Assembly (NCBI RefSeq): GCF_947501225.1
Contig: NZ_CANMUW010000001.1
Location: 434,001 to 498,000, forward strand
Length of the DNA stretch: 64,000 nt
Direction of reading: 5' to 3'
From: an uncultured Shewanella sp.
GTDB taxonomy: Bacteria; Pseudomonadota; Gammaproteobacteria; Enterobacterales; Shewanellaceae
Shown here in pieces: positions 36,730-46,524 of this stretch. Under the pieces are notes generated by a model, which was not told where the DNA came from, did no database searches, and saw only the letters and a program-made list of their open reading frames with translations. Within the stretch, counting starts at the first letter, position 1, and every line of letters starts with the position of its first letter. Position numbers and translations under genes: made by a program.

Positions 36730-37479
36730 ATGAAAGTATTGGTGCCAGTAAAACGCGTCGTCGATGCAAATGTAAAAGTCAGGGTTAACGCTGACAATAC
36801 AGGTGTCGATACCGCAAATTTGAAGATGGCGATAAACCCTTTTTGTGAGATTGCTGTAGAGGAAGCCGTACGCTTAAAGGAAGCCGGAGAGGCTTCAGAG
36901 ATTGTTGTTGTCACCGTAGGGCCTAAGGCCGCTCAGGAGCAGTTACGCACCGCCATGGCCTTAGGTGCCGATCGAGGCGTTCATATCGAAACCGATGAGG
37001 AGTTGTCTCCTCTGTCGATTGCAAAGTTACTCAATGGGGTACAGGGCAAGGAGCAGGCTCAGCTCATCATTCTGGGCAAGCAGTCTATCGATGGTGATAA
37101 CAACCAAACCGGTCAGATGCTGGCGGCATTAGCAAAGATGCCTCAAGCCACATTCGCGTCTGAGGTTAAGGTTGAGGGAGAGCGCCTGGCCGTTACCCGT
37201 GAAATAGATGGTGGTTTACAGAGCATCACTCTGCCGCTTCCGGCTGTGGTTACCGCCGATCTTCGTTTGAATGAGCCCCGCTATGCCAAGCTGCCCAATA
37301 TTATGAAGGCTAAGCGTAAGCCATTAGAAACCCTGACTCCTGCGGATTTTGATGTTGAATTGAAATCACACCAAAAAGTATTGAAAGTGACTCCGCCTGC
37401 CGAGCGTAAAGGCGGTGTGATGGTAGCTTCTGTTGCCGAGTTAGCCGATAAACTGAAAAATGAAGCGAAGGTGATCTAA
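36730..37479 (+). CDS. etfB: Electron transfer flavoprotein beta subunit
   Basis: AMP-binding subunit of the FAD/AMP heterodimer that takes electrons from acyl-CoA dehydrogenases such as the LiuA encoded downstream and hands them to ETF-quinone oxidoreductase. MKVLVPVKRVVDANVKVRVN and the ETF-beta signature (VTADLRLNEPRYAKLPNIMKAKRKPLE) are unmistakable. 249 residues, usual length. Overlaps etfA by 1 bp. Confidence 0.97.
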   Translation: MKVLVPVKRVVDANVKVRVNADNTGVDTANLKMAINPFCEIAVEEAVRLKEAGEASEIVVVTVGPKAAQEQLRTAMALGADRGVHIETDEELSPLSIAKLLNGVQGKEQAQLIILGKQSIDGDNNQTGQMLAALAKMPQATFASEVKVEGERLAVTREIDGGLQSITLPLPAVVTADLRLNEPRYAKLPNIMKAKRKPLETLTPADFDVELKSHQKVLKVTPPAERKGGVMVASVAELADKLKNEAKVI

Positions 37480-38402
37480 TGGCAATTTTAGTACTAGCTG
37501 AACATGATAATGCCGGTTTAAAACTGGATACTGCCAAAGTTGTTGCCTGTGCTCAGGCCATCGGTGGTGACGTGGATGTGTTGGTTGCCGGACATGAGTG
37601 CGGTGCCGTTGTTGATGCAGCCACTAAGCTTTCGGGAGTAAGAAGTGTGCTGGTTGCCGATGCACCTGAGTATGCCAATGCCTTCGCTGACAATACATCT
37701 GAGTTAATTCTTGGTATCGCTTCTGACTACGGACATATCCTTGCTGCGGCCTCGAGCCATGGTAAGGATATTCTTCCTCGCGTGTCGGCCCTATTGGATG
37801 TGGCTCAGTTATCGGAGGTGATCGAAGTGGTTAGCCCAGATACCTTCGTTCGTCCTATCTATGCCGGTAGTGCGCTGGCAACGGTACAGAGTTTAGATGA
37901 TAAGAAGGTGATGACCGTCCGCTCCAGTGCGTTTGACGCAGTGGCAAGCGATGGTGCGGCGACAGCCGTTGCGATTGAAAGAGTCAGCGACTCACTGTCT
38001 CAGTTCGTGTCTCAGACCCTGACAGAGTCTGAACGTCCCGAGCTGGGCGCCGCTTCAGTGGTGGTATCCGGTGGTCGTGGCTTAGGCAGCAGCGATAACT
38101 TTGCCATGCTGGAGCAACTTGCAGATAAGCTGGGTGGTGCCCTGGGGGCTTCCCGTGCCGCTGTGGATGCCGGTTATGTGCCTAACGATCTTCAGGTGGG
38201 TCAGACAGGGAAAATTGTCGCACCGGATCTCTATATCGCGGTGGGCATCTCCGGAGCGATTCAGCATCTTGCCGGGATGAAAGACTCCAAAATTATCGTT
38301 GCGATAAACAAAGATCCTGAAGCGCCAATATTCCAGATTGCCGATTATGGCCTGGAAGCCGATCTTTTTGACGCGGTTCCACAGCTGCTGGAGCAGCTGT
38401 AA
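37479..38402 (+). CDS. etfA: Electron transfer flavoprotein alpha subunit
   Basis: FAD-binding subunit of ETF. The C-terminal FAD domain contains [22 protein letters not shown], and the signature [19 protein letters not shown] followed by [20 protein letters not shown]. 307 residues, typical. Translation starts at the etfB stop (TAATG). Confidence 0.97.
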   Translation: MAILVLAEHDNAGLKLDTAKVVACAQAIGGDVDVLVAGHECGAVVDAATKLSGVRSVLVADAPEYANAFADNTSELILGIASDYGHILAAASSHGKDILPRVSALLDVAQLSEVIEVVSPDTFVRPIYAGSALATVQSLDDKKVMTVRSSAFDAVASDGAATAVAIERVSDSLSQFVSQTLTESERPELGAASVVVSGGRGLGSSDNFAMLEQLADKLGGALGASRAAVDAGYVPNDLQVGQTGKIVAPDLYIAVGISGAIQHLAGMKDSKIIVAINKDPEAPIFQIADYGLEADLFDAVPQLLEQL

Positions 38403-38479
38403 TCGTGTAAACGTGATGTAACGTATAGGTTGTTCACCGGTTAGTTTAAACTAAATAAGCGTGAACCTGATCACATTGA

Positions 38480-38518
38480 GTGGCTTTGGGGTAGAATCCT
38501 CAAAGCCGCTTATGTTTT
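38480..38518 (+). terminator. Probable terminator of etfBA
   Basis: A 12-bp stem (38480-38491 with 38498-38509, two G-U pairs) with a six-base loop, followed by TTATGTTTTTA. It separates etfBA from the riboswitch-led lysine transporter gene. Confidence 0.7.
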
Positions 38519-38555
38519 TATGACCTTCACGTTTTTTGGAGCCTCTCCAAGAAAC

Positions 38556-38780
38556 GTCCTGAGAAGTAGAGGTGCATTAAATATCAGTAGTGACAATCAG
38601 GGTGATTCCGTTTATCTGTCATGAAAGGATTTGATGCCGAAGTAGTAAAACATATCAAGGTTTACTGCTGGGGCTGTCATCGAATAGGTGCAGCACTGCC
38701 ATAGTATTTCTTATCCGGAAGATAAGAAGATTTTATACCTTTTAACAGATGGTATTACTATGGAGCGCTACTGATAGGAC
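38556..38780 (+). ncRNA. Lysine riboswitch (L-box)
   Basis: The leader carries the conserved lysine-aptamer blocks in order: AGTAGAGGTGC (38565-38575), CAGTAGTGACA (about 38585), TGATGCCGAAG (38632-38642), TGCTGGGGCTGTCATCGAAT (about 38666-38685) and GGAGCGCTACTG (38762-38773). The P1 helix forms from GTCCT (38556-38560) and AGTAG (38565-38569) pairing with CTACT (38768-38772) and AGGAC (38776-38780). Lysine binding should lower expression of the transporter that follows. No terminator-like T-run was seen after it, so control may be at translation. Confidence 0.93.
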
Positions 38781-38859
38781 AGGTGTTTTCTGAGATATTT
38801 CTAGTATCCCGCCAGTTCAGTCGCCCTCCATTCGTACTTAAAACGAAGAAAAGACATTA

Positions 38860-40425
38860 ATGACAACTTTAAGTTATGCCGATTCGGCACTTTCATTGCT
38901 GCCTCCTGTGGTTGCGATCTTACTGGCGATTGTTACTCGCCGGGTTTTATTCTCATTAGGGGTAGGTATTTTATTGGGTGTGGTACTCATTACCGACTTC
39001 TCTGTGGTGAGTTCCGGTCAGTATCTGGGGGAGCAGGTTGTGGGGCTCTTCTGGGATGATGGCAGCATCAACAGCTGGAACATCTATCTGCTGGGGTTCC
39101 TTATCTTACTTGGCATGATCACGGCCCTCATTACCGTAAGCGGTGCGGCTAAGGCTTTTGCCGATTGGGCGCGTAGCCGTATCAGAAATAAACGTGATGC
39201 AAAATTACTGACCATGTTCCTGGGTTGCGTCGTATTTATCGATGACTACTTTAATAGCCTGGTCGTGGGAAGTGTCGCCAGACCATTAACCGACAGGTAT
39301 TACATCTCCCGCAGTAAGTTAGCCTATCTGCTCGATTCCACAGCCGCTCCTATCTGTGTTATCTCACCGGTTTCAAGCTGGGGGGCGTATATCATCGCCT
39401 TGATCGGTGGAATATTAACGGCGCATGGTTTCACCGACTCTGGGCACCTGAGCGTATTTATTCAGATGATCCCGATGAACTTCTACGCCATCTTTGCGCT
39501 ACTGCTGTTGTTATGCGTCGCCTTCATGGGGCTGGATATCGGTCCGATGCGCCAGCATGAGTTTAATGCACAGAAGGGTAACCTCTATGATGAGGCGAAA
39601 GGTTTACCGCCAGGAGCTAACTCAGATCTGCCCGAGGCCGATAACGGTAAAATCTTAGGTTTGTTCCTGCCTATTACCGTGCTGGTATTTGCGACCTTTT
39701 ACTTTATGGTCAGCAGCGGTGGCGATGCACTGGCGGCCAAGGGGCTGGAGTTCAGCATCTTGGGAGCGTTTGAAAATACAGATGTTGCATCTTCACTCTT
39801 CTTCGGTGCAGCTATCGGCCTGGCGTCGACCCTGGTATTAGTGTTTATTCAGGGGCTGGATAAGTCATATATTCTGAAGGGCATCGTTGCCGGTGCCCGC
39901 TCTATGTTGCCTGCCATCTATATTCTTCTCTTTGCCTGGACGATAGCGGGTGTCATTGGCCAGCTTGAAACGGGTAAGTATATGGCGAGCCTAGCGACGG
40001 GGAATATTCCATTTGCCCTGCTGCCTGCCGTGCTCTTTGTGCTTGCCGGGTTGACGGCATTTTCGACCGGTACAAGCTGGGGAACATTCGGTATCATGTT
40101 ACCGATCGCTGCCGATATGGCGATGGGAACCCACACCAATATGATGCTACCTATGTTGGCGTCGGTACTCGCCGGAGCGGTATTTGGCGATCACTGCTCG
40201 CCCATCTCTGATACCACTATCCTTTCATCGACAGGGGCGAACTGTCACCATATCGACCATGTGATCACTCAGTTGCCCTATGCTGTGATTGTTGCACTGA
40301 TAAGTTTAGCCGGTTATACGGTACTCGGTTTCACCGAGTCCCTTATTGCAGGCTTCGTTACCTGTAGCGTGCTGTTTGTCTGTTCGATTGTCATATTGAA
40401 GATCAAAGTGAATAAACGAGCCTGA
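38860..40425 (+). CDS. lysW: NhaC-family transporter, predicted lysine transporter LysW
   Basis: A 521-residue inner-membrane protein of about 11-12 hydrophobic segments of the NhaC Na+/H+ antiporter superfamily (GCVVFIDDYFNSLVVGSV; FSTGTSWGTFGIMLPIAADMA; GDHCSPISDTTILSSTGA). Family members preceded by lysine riboswitches were predicted to import lysine, and the aptamer here supports that over a pH-homeostasis role. The SD-like ACGAAGAAAAG precedes the ATG. Confidence 0.85.
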   Translation: MTTLSYADSALSLLPPVVAILLAIVTRRVLFSLGVGILLGVVLITDFSVVSSGQYLGEQVVGLFWDDGSINSWNIYLLGFLILLGMITALITVSGAAKAFADWARSRIRNKRDAKLLTMFLGCVVFIDDYFNSLVVGSVARPLTDRYYISRSKLAYLLDSTAAPICVISPVSSWGAYIIALIGGILTAHGFTDSGHLSVFIQMIPMNFYAIFALLLLLCVAFMGLDIGPMRQHEFNAQKGNLYDEAKGLPPGANSDLPEADNGKILGLFLPITVLVFATFYFMVSSGGDALAAKGLEFSILGAFENTDVASSLFFGAAIGLASTLVLVFIQGLDKSYILKGIVAGARSMLPAIYILLFAWTIAGVIGQLETGKYMASLATGNIPFALLPAVLFVLAGLTAFSTGTSWGTFGIMLPIAADMAMGTHTNMMLPMLASVLAGAVFGDHCSPISDTTILSSTGANCHHIDHVITQLPYAVIVALISLAGYTVLGFTESLIAGFVTCSVLFVCSIVILKIKVNKRA

Positions 40426-40453
40426 TAACTTAAGGCGCTGTAAAGGGGATATA

Positions 40454-40485
40454 TAAAAAAAGCCACTCATTATGAGTGGCTTTCT
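40454..40485. terminator. Bidirectional terminator between lysW and the M3 peptidase gene
   Basis: Near-perfect stem AGCCACTCAT/ATGAGTGGCT with A-run before and TTT after it. Confidence 0.9.
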
Positions 40486-40533
40486 TGTATTTGGGGTCAG
40501 CTGTCAGCTGACCCTTTAGCTAAATAGAGCTGT

Positions 40534-42687
40534 TTACTTGTCCAGTCCGCGACGTTTGAGTAGTGCCTCGGTTGTCGGCTCCTGCCCCCTGAATGCTTTG
40601 TAAGCTTCCATTGGCGCGACACTGTTACCGACCTCTCGGATAGTCTTGCGGTATTTCATGCCGATTTTACGATCTAATCCGCCCTGGGTTTGAACATAGG
40701 CGAAGGCATCGGCTGCGAGGATCTCACTCCACATGTAAGCGTAATAGCTGGATGAATAGCCACCCGGGAAGGCGTGAGCGAAATAGGTCGACTTATAGCG
40801 TGGCGGTACCGCCGGTAGATCTACACCATGCTTTTTCAGGGCGGCGGCTTCGAAACTGGCAACATCCTGCAATGGCTCTCCGGCCTTGAGTGAGTGCCAC
40901 TCAAGGTCTAACAGGGCGGCCGACATATATTCCAGGGTATCGAAGCCCTGGTTGAAGCTGCGCGACTTTAACAGTTTGTTGAGCAGCTCTTCAGGGATTG
41001 GCTCACCGGTTTCATAGTGTTTTGCATAGTTTGCCAATACCTTCGGGTGAGCGGCCCAATCCTCTTCGAATGTCGATGGGAATTCGACAAAATCACGGGA
41101 TACGGCGGTGCCTGACAGACTCGGGTAGGTGACTTTTGAAAACATCCCATGTGTGCCATGTCCCATCTCATGGAACATGGTGGTGACCTCATCATAACTG
41201 ACGAATGTCGGCTCTCCTTCAGGGGCCTTCTTTATGTTCATCACATTGACGACGACGGGCTTGCTGTTCAATAACTCAGATTGAGTGACGAAAGAGCTCA
41301 TCCAGGCACCACCACGCTTTCCTTCCCTTGCGAAGTAGTCGGCGTAGAAGATGGCCATGCTGCTGCCATCGCTATCGAACATCTCATAGGCTTTTACATC
41401 CGGATGATAAACAGGGAGATCCGGGCGAGGTTTTAATGTGACTCCATAGAGTTCCTCTAAGGTGTAGAAAACACCATCTTCGAGCACGCGGTTGAATTCG
41501 AAATAGGGTTTTATCGAGTCAGCATCGAGATCAAACTTCTCTTTACGTACCTTTTCTGCATAGTAGGCCCAGTCCCACGGCGCTAATTCAAAGTCGCCAC
41601 CGGTCTTGGTTATCATGGCCTGAATATCGTCGGCTTCTTTTTGAGTGTTGGCGATAACAGCGGGAACCATGGAGCCGAACATCTTATAAACGGCTTCAGG
41701 AGTCTTGGCCATCTGAGGTGTTAATCGATAGTCGGCCCAGCTCTTATAGCCAAGCAGCTCAGCTCGTTCCGAGCGTAATTGAGCCAGTCTGGCGACTAAG
41801 CTGGCGGTTTCGTTTTCGCCACTGAGTCCGCGGTTAGATGACAGCTCCCATACCTTCTGGCGTATCTCTCTATTATCAAGCTGTGACAGCACCGGCTGGC
41901 GGGTGGTATTGGTGATGTTCAGCTGGTACTTGTTGGCATGGCCATTGTTTTCAGCATCGGTCTGGGCTGCTCTTATTGCACTCTCAGACAGGCCGGCGAG
42001 GAGCTGTTTATCATCGACAACAAGGGCGATCTCTTTAGTCATACGCAGCAGGCGCTGAGCAAACTCATTGGTCAGTGTCGACTGTTCCTCATTGAGCACG
42101 CGGATCTGCTGCTTTTGACTATCGGTGAGCTTGGCACCAGCCATGACAAATCTCTGATGATACTTCTCTACCAGCCTGATAGCTTCCGGTGTCAGATCCA
42201 GTTCATTACGAGATAGGTATAGGCTTTCAATTCGTTTAAACAGCTTGCTATTCAGGTTGATGTTGTCTGAATGAGCCGCCATCTTTGGGGCCATCTCACC
42301 CTGAATGGCTCTGAGTGTAGGGTTACTGTTTGAGCCAGCTAAGTTATAGAACACCTTAGAGGCTCGATTTAATAGCTTACCACTGGTTTCTAATGCAACT
42401 ATGGTGTTAGCAAATGTAGCCGGTTCGGGGTTGTTGGCAATTTCAAGGACCTGTTGATATTGCTCTTTTATTCCCTGTTCTAATGCCGGCTGAAAATGTT
42501 CATCCTTTATCAGGCTGAAATCAGGTGCCTGGTATTGAAGTGAGCTGGCTTGAAACAGTGGGTTCTGAGCTTGTAACTGCTCAACTTGTGCCGCTGAAGC
42601 CGGTTCCTGTTGAGTCGTAGCAGTACCTGAACAGGCGCTCAGAGCCAGTGTGGCGGTAATAGTAACCGCAAGTAATGTTTTTTGCAT
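40534..42687 (-). CDS. M3-family oligopeptidase, lipoprotein form (Dcp-like)
   Basis: Zinc metallopeptidase of about 717 residues. From ATG 42687 it starts MQKTLLAVTITATLALSAC with lipobox LSAC (Cys19), so it is anchored in the envelope. The metal site HEMGH is at about 506-510 (TMFHEMGHGTHGMFS), with the third ligand region in FPSTFEEDWA and the substrate-binding FAHAFPGGYSSSYYAYMWSE. It resembles peptidyl-dipeptidase Dcp, removing C-terminal dipeptides from oligopeptides. A TTG 11 codons upstream is a weaker start. Confidence 0.9.
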   Translation of the reverse strand: MQKTLLAVTITATLALSACSGTATTQQEPASAAQVEQLQAQNPLFQASSLQYQAPDFSLIKDEHFQPALEQGIKEQYQQVLEIANNPEPATFANTIVALETSGKLLNRASKVFYNLAGSNSNPTLRAIQGEMAPKMAAHSDNINLNSKLFKRIESLYLSRNELDLTPEAIRLVEKYHQRFVMAGAKLTDSQKQQIRVLNEEQSTLTNEFAQRLLRMTKEIALVVDDKQLLAGLSESAIRAAQTDAENNGHANKYQLNITNTTRQPVLSQLDNREIRQKVWELSSNRGLSGENETASLVARLAQLRSERAELLGYKSWADYRLTPQMAKTPEAVYKMFGSMVPAVIANTQKEADDIQAMITKTGGDFELAPWDWAYYAEKVRKEKFDLDADSIKPYFEFNRVLEDGVFYTLEELYGVTLKPRPDLPVYHPDVKAYEMFDSDGSSMAIFYADYFAREGKRGGAWMSSFVTQSELLNSKPVVVNVMNIKKAPEGEPTFVSYDEVTTMFHEMGHGTHGMFSKVTYPSLSGTAVSRDFVEFPSTFEEDWAAHPKVLANYAKHYETGEPIPEELLNKLLKSRSFNQGFDTLEYMSAALLDLEWHSLKAGEPLQDVASFEAAALKKHGVDLPAVPPRYKSTYFAHAFPGGYSSSYYAYMWSEILAADAFAYVQTQGGLDRKIGMKYRKTIREVGNSVAPMEAYKAFRGQEPTTEALLKRRGLDK

Positions 42688-42966
42688 GAACTGATGATTC
42701 CCTTTTAATTTTGCCTTCAATCTAGCAATTGTTTATTAAACGTATCTGAAACAGCATGAGTGTTGTTTTTAGTTGAGTGACTTGTGCTAAATATTCAAAA
42801 TACGTGGAGATTTCTATGTATTTAAAGTTATAGAACGAACAGACAATAATAATATAATTTTGCTGAGATTAACTTGATGCTATGCACACTGTGGGCGGAT
42901 TGCGGGTGATTTTGTTGAAGAAAAAGTGTTAAGATATTGCGGAATTTAAGCACAAGGGATATCGGT

Positions 42967-43545
42967 TTGGCGCAACTTTATTTTTATTACTCGGCAATGA
43001 ATGCCGGTAAATCAACCTCGTTATTGCAGTCCTCTTATAACTACCGCGAACGTGGGATGAATACCTTAGTGATGACGGCATCGATCGATGACAGATATGG
43101 AGTGGGTAAGGTCGCGTCAAGGATCGGCATAGAGACTGATGCTCAGGTGTTTTCCGGCGATGATAACCTTGCCAAGATGATTGAGGCGGCACTCGAAGAG
43201 CAGCAGCTGCACTGCATCTTAATCGATGAGTCGCAGTTTTTAAGCAAGGAGCAGGTTAAGCAGCTGACTCACGTTGTCGACAACTTAGATATTCCGGTAT
43301 TGTGTTATGGCTTAAAAACTGACTTTCAGGGTGAACTTTTCAGTGGTAGTCAGTATCTGCTCGCGTGGGCGGATAAATTAGTCGAACTTAAGACAATCTG
43401 TCATTGTGGCCGCAAGGCGAACATGGTGGTTCGCCTCGATGGTGATGGCAAGCCTATGCAGGAAGGGGAGCAGGTTGCCATAGGTGGTAACGAGAGCTAC
43501 GAGTCTGTTTGCCGCCGACATTTCAGAGAGTTTCTTTGGGATTAA
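42967..43545 (+). CDS. tdk: Thymidine kinase
   Basis: Type II thymidine kinase phosphorylating thymidine with ATP. TTG at 42967 is chosen because it gives the conserved [16 protein letters not shown] beginning and has AAGGGAT upstream; the frame extends 10 codons before. P-loop [16 protein letters not shown], the lasso region [14 protein letters not shown] and zinc cysteines (CHCGRKA, CRRH) are visible. 192 residues, near E. coli Tdk (205). Confidence 0.95.
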   Translation: MAQLYFYYSAMNAGKSTSLLQSSYNYRERGMNTLVMTASIDDRYGVGKVASRIGIETDAQVFSGDDNLAKMIEAALEEQQLHCILIDESQFLSKEQVKQLTHVVDNLDIPVLCYGLKTDFQGELFSGSQYLLAWADKLVELKTICHCGRKANMVVRLDGDGKPMQEGEQVAIGGNESYESVCRRHFREFLWD

Positions 43546-43592
43546 GCTAAACTTTCGAGCTACGAGATGTAAGCTATGAGTAATATATAAGC

Positions 43593-43629
43593 AACGGCGA
43601 GGTAAGGTGACTTATCTCGCCGTTTTAAT
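43593..43629 (+). terminator. Terminator of tdk
   Basis: A 14-bp stem (43593-43606 with 43611-43624, one G-U) with a GTGA loop, then TTTTAAT. It lies directly against the stop codon of the convergent gene. Confidence 0.88.
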
Positions 43630-44062
43630 CTAGTTTAGACAGTAGCAGCCGTACCTCTTCGCGGGTGCTATCTATCGCCTCTACCACAGAGACGGCACTG
43701 GACTCGCTGTCTGGTACACTCTGCCAGTTTGTCTGCCACTCCTGCTTGAGCCTTTGTGCCGAAGTTTCGATTTCAGATTCGGTTATCATACTCAGGTCGG
43801 CGATAAGGTTGACCTTGATCCAGCCTCGCCTGGGGTTGCCAGCGACGGGATCCTGATCATAATGCGCCGCGTATACGATCCCCTCCAGTTCCGAAAGTTG
43901 CAACAGCAGCTCGAAACTTGCGGAGCGCATGGTGCTGTTGTACTCGCTGATCTCCATACGCCAGACGTTATAGCTAAACCCCACCAAGGCAAATAACATG
44001 CTGAACAGGGCGGTGATCTGAAAAATGGAGACCTTTCCATCACCTTGCAGGCTGAGTCCCAT
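43625..44062 (-). CDS. Conserved-looking small membrane-anchored protein, function unknown
   Basis: 145 residues: one transmembrane segment (about 12-32), then a soluble helical domain (about 40-145) with no recognised family. GAGGTG stands before the ATG. It is flanked by tdk and a pilin gene, and nothing in the context assigns a role. Start and strand are well supported by SD and codon pattern. Confidence 0.65.
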   Translation of the reverse strand: MGLSLQGDGKVSIFQITALFSMLFALVGFSYNVWRMEISEYNSTMRSASFELLLQLSELEGIVYAAHYDQDPVAGNPRRGWIKVNLIADLSMITESEIETSAQRLKQEWQTNWQSVPDSESSAVSVVEAIDSTREEVRLLLSKLD

Positions 44063-44181
44063 GAAACACCTCTGTAATTCTCGCTTGTCTCATATTAAAT
44101 GTAGAACATTGCTATGAGCCGGTAAAAAGTTTCAGGATTTAGCCGGTGAATGCACAGTTTCCGCTAAGTTAGCCTACATGT

Positions 44182-44760
44182 TTAGCAGTCGTCGGTGACG
44201 GCGCGGACATAATAGTCTGAGGCGGGGATCGGAGAGTGGTATTCGACATGGCATTTGAACTTCTCAGCCTTAATGTCTGCCAGCCTGTCTGCGAATTTTT
44301 TCGGAACAGCAGCGAATGAGCCATTAGCGCCGGTACCGAATACAAAGTCATCTTTGGATAATCCCATGACCAATTTGAAGTTATCCTCCACTGTGGTATC
44401 TGTTTGAGAGGTGCCAGCTGCCATAGGGTAGCCCTCTGATACATATAGTCTGGTCCCGGAGATATCGACAAAGTAGTATCCGATTATTGAGTCCCAGTTC
44501 GGGTGGCCATTACACTCATATGAGCAGTCTTTCTTATCGGCGATGCCATCGATCTGAGTTTTACTGTGAACTAACTGATTCATCGAGGCGATAGAACCAG
44601 CTATACCTTCGAGGCTCTTAGTCTGCGCTTCGTGGCTCAAAGAGAGAAACTTAGGGGCGGCGATGACACTTAATATGCCCAGAATTATGATCACTATGAC
44701 CAATTCAATCAGGGTAAAACCTTGCTGTCGTTTATTTGAGCTCACAATCTTATATTTCAC
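44182..44760 (-). CDS. Type IV pilin / MSHA-type pseudopilin
   Basis: A 192-residue prepilin with a short basic leader and the N-methylation motif [13 protein letters not shown], cleaved by prepilin peptidase and assembled in a pilus. The hydrophobic stalk (about 14-35) is followed by a cysteine-bearing head ([19 protein letters not shown] at the C-terminus), likely disulfide-bonded. MSHA-type by its [20 protein letters not shown] stretch. No pilus assembly genes are nearby. Confidence 0.85.
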   Translation of the reverse strand: MKYKIVSSNKRQQGFTLIELVIVIIILGILSVIAAPKFLSLSHEAQTKSLEGIAGSIASMNQLVHSKTQIDGIADKKDCSYECNGHPNWDSIIGYYFVDISGTRLYVSEGYPMAAGTSQTDTTVEDNFKLVMGLSKDDFVFGTGANGSFAAVPKKFADRLADIKAEKFKCHVEYHSPIPASDYYVRAVTDDC

Positions 44761-45124
44761 ATGACTAATGATGGGCGAAATATACTGAAATTTAACTGCC
44801 TAAACAAGTAAACCGCAAATCAGTTAACCAATAAAACTTCATTAGTTTCAATGTGTAAACGAGTTGTGGCTGATTTGTGTTAGGCTGGTTTTACCTTGGT
44901 GATTATCTGGTTGGTATTGAGTTTAATCTGTTCTGTATATGTTTTGGTTGTGTGTTTTTTGTCAGAAATTTTACCCTGTGTATTCATTCGAATCACTGCG
45001 CGGTGTGACTCTTTGATACATGTGTATTCTTGAGGTGCGAGGTGCGAGGCGTGAGGTTATAAAAAAGCCCGGATTGGATTTCCGGGCTATCGAGAGGCTT
45101 ATGTTTATCGTCAAGAGCTGAGGA
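44761..45124. other. Intergenic region between pilin and CoA-transferase genes
   Basis: 364 bp. It holds the pilin promoter region, a short GAGGTGCGAG-type direct repeat (about 45033-45057), and the liu operon terminator near its right end. No ORF supported. Confidence 0.5.
45061..45087 (-). terminator. Terminator of the liu operon
   Basis: Perfect 7-bp stem GCCCGGA/TCCGGGC (45067-45087) followed on the minus strand by TTTTTT. It lies 37 bp after the last gene of the operon. Confidence 0.9.
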
Positions 45125-45781
45125 TTAGAACGTCATCTCAGGTACATGCTCAGGGACGACAAGCTTACCTGCCGTTTTCTCAACGATCTCCTCGACTGAT
45201 ACGCCCGGAGCGCGCTCCAGTAGGTGAAAAGCGCCATCCTTAATCTCCATGAAAGCCAAATCGGTTAGCACCCGCTTGATACAGCCGTATCCCGTCAGGG
45301 GGAGCTCGCACTTGGGCAGTAGCTTAGAGTTACCTTTCTTGTCGGCATGCATCATGGTGACGATGATATTGTCTGCACCCGCCACTAAGTCCATTGCGCC
45401 GCCCATACCTTTGATAAGCTTGCCGGGGATCATCCAGGATGCGATCGAGCCCTGTTCATCCACCTCGAATGCGCCCAGCACGGTGAGGTCAACGTGACCG
45501 CCGCGGATCATGGCGAAGCTCTCAGCAGATGAGAAGAAGGAGGCGCCATCGACGGCGGTGACAGTCTGTTTGCCGGCGTTAATGAGATCGGCATCTATTG
45601 TTTGCTCGGTAGGAAACTCTCCCATGCCGAGTAAACCGTTTTCAGATTGCAGCATCACATCCATGTCGTCGGGAATATAGTTAGCCACTAAGGTGGGGAT
45701 ACCTATGCCTAAATTCACGTAGTAGCCATCCTTAAGCTCCTGGGCTACACGTTGCGCGAGTTGTTCTCTGGATAATGCCAT
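45125..45781 (-). CDS. 3-oxoacid CoA-transferase, subunit B
   Basis: With subunit A it moves CoA from succinyl-CoA to acetoacetate, the final step that lets HMG-CoA-lyase product enter acetyl-CoA metabolism. Active-site Glu lies in SENGLLGMG; GYYVNLGIGIPTLVANYIP and GGAMDLVAGADN are family motifs. ATG 45781 has GGGAGGGAG upstream; the frame runs 29 codons further but that part lies over the subunit A end. 218 residues. Called LiuG/AtoA-like in Shewanella. Confidence 0.92.
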   Translation of the reverse strand: MALSREQLAQRVAQELKDGYYVNLGIGIPTLVANYIPDDMDVMLQSENGLLGMGEFPTEQTIDADLINAGKQTVTAVDGASFFSSAESFAMIRGGHVDLTVLGAFEVDEQGSIASWMIPGKLIKGMGGAMDLVAGADNIIVTMMHADKKGNSKLLPKCELPLTGYGCIKRVLTDLAFMEIKDGAFHLLERAPGVSVEEIVEKTAGKLVVPEHVPEMTF

Positions 45782-45797
45782 AATGTCTCCCTCCCTT

Positions 45798-46511
45798 TTA
45801 AAGAATAATCGGTGCGGCTTTAACGGTACGTTGCTCGATGCGTTTTTCAAACTTGCCCTGAATGACACGGTTGACGTAGATACCGGGTGTGTGGATATGA
45901 TCGGGATCTAATTCACCCGGCTCGACGATATGCTCAGCTTCTACCACAGTGATCTTACCCGCCGTTGCCATCATAGGGTTGAAGTTTGCCGCGGTTTTAC
46001 GGAAGACCAGGTTCCCCATGGTATCGGCTTTCCATGCCCGAACTAAGGCGAAATCTGCGGTCAGAGAAGGCTCGAGCACATAGTGTCGGCCATCGATCTC
46101 CCGGGTCTCTTTCCCCTCGGCGATCGGCGTACCATAACCTGTTGCGGTGAAGAAGGCCGGGATCCCGGCGCCACCGGCACGGATCTTCTCTGCCAATGTG
46201 CCTTGAGGTGTCAAAATCACCTTCAGTTGTCCCGACAGCATCTGCTGCTCGAAGGTGGCGTTTTCGCCGACATAGGAGGCGATCATGGTGTCTATCTGAC
46301 GACTCTTAAGCAGTAGCCCCAGGCCAAAGTCATCGACGCCGGCGTTGTTTGAGATGGCTGTCAAACCGGTGACACCAGACTTTACCATCTGTGAGATGAG
46401 GCCTTCAGGAATGCCGCACAGGCCAAAACCGCCAACCATGATGGTCATATCATTACTCAGGCCTTTTAGGGCCTCTTCATAACTGCTAACAACTTTATTC
46501 AGTCCCGCCAT
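45798..46511 (-). CDS. 3-oxoacid CoA-transferase, subunit A
   Basis: Partner subunit (237 residues). [16 protein letters not shown], the oxyanion and CoA-binding loop, and [28 protein letters not shown] near the C-terminus identify SCOT-type subunit A. It lies between the HMG-CoA lyase gene (13 bp gap) and subunit B (16 bp gap), completing leucine catabolism to acetyl-CoA. Confidence 0.92.
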   Translation of the reverse strand: MAGLNKVVSSYEEALKGLSNDMTIMVGGFGLCGIPEGLISQMVKSGVTGLTAISNNAGVDDFGLGLLLKSRQIDTMIASYVGENATFEQQMLSGQLKVILTPQGTLAEKIRAGGAGIPAFFTATGYGTPIAEGKETREIDGRHYVLEPSLTADFALVRAWKADTMGNLVFRKTAANFNPMMATAGKITVVEAEHIVEPGELDPDHIHTPGIYVNRVIQGKFEKRIEQRTVKAAPIIL

Positions 46512-46524
46512 TACTCTTCTCTCC

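Noticed and set aside
45033..45057. GAGGTGCGAG-type tandem words
   Set aside because: Only two to three imperfect copies; too short to call a repeat array or CRISPR.
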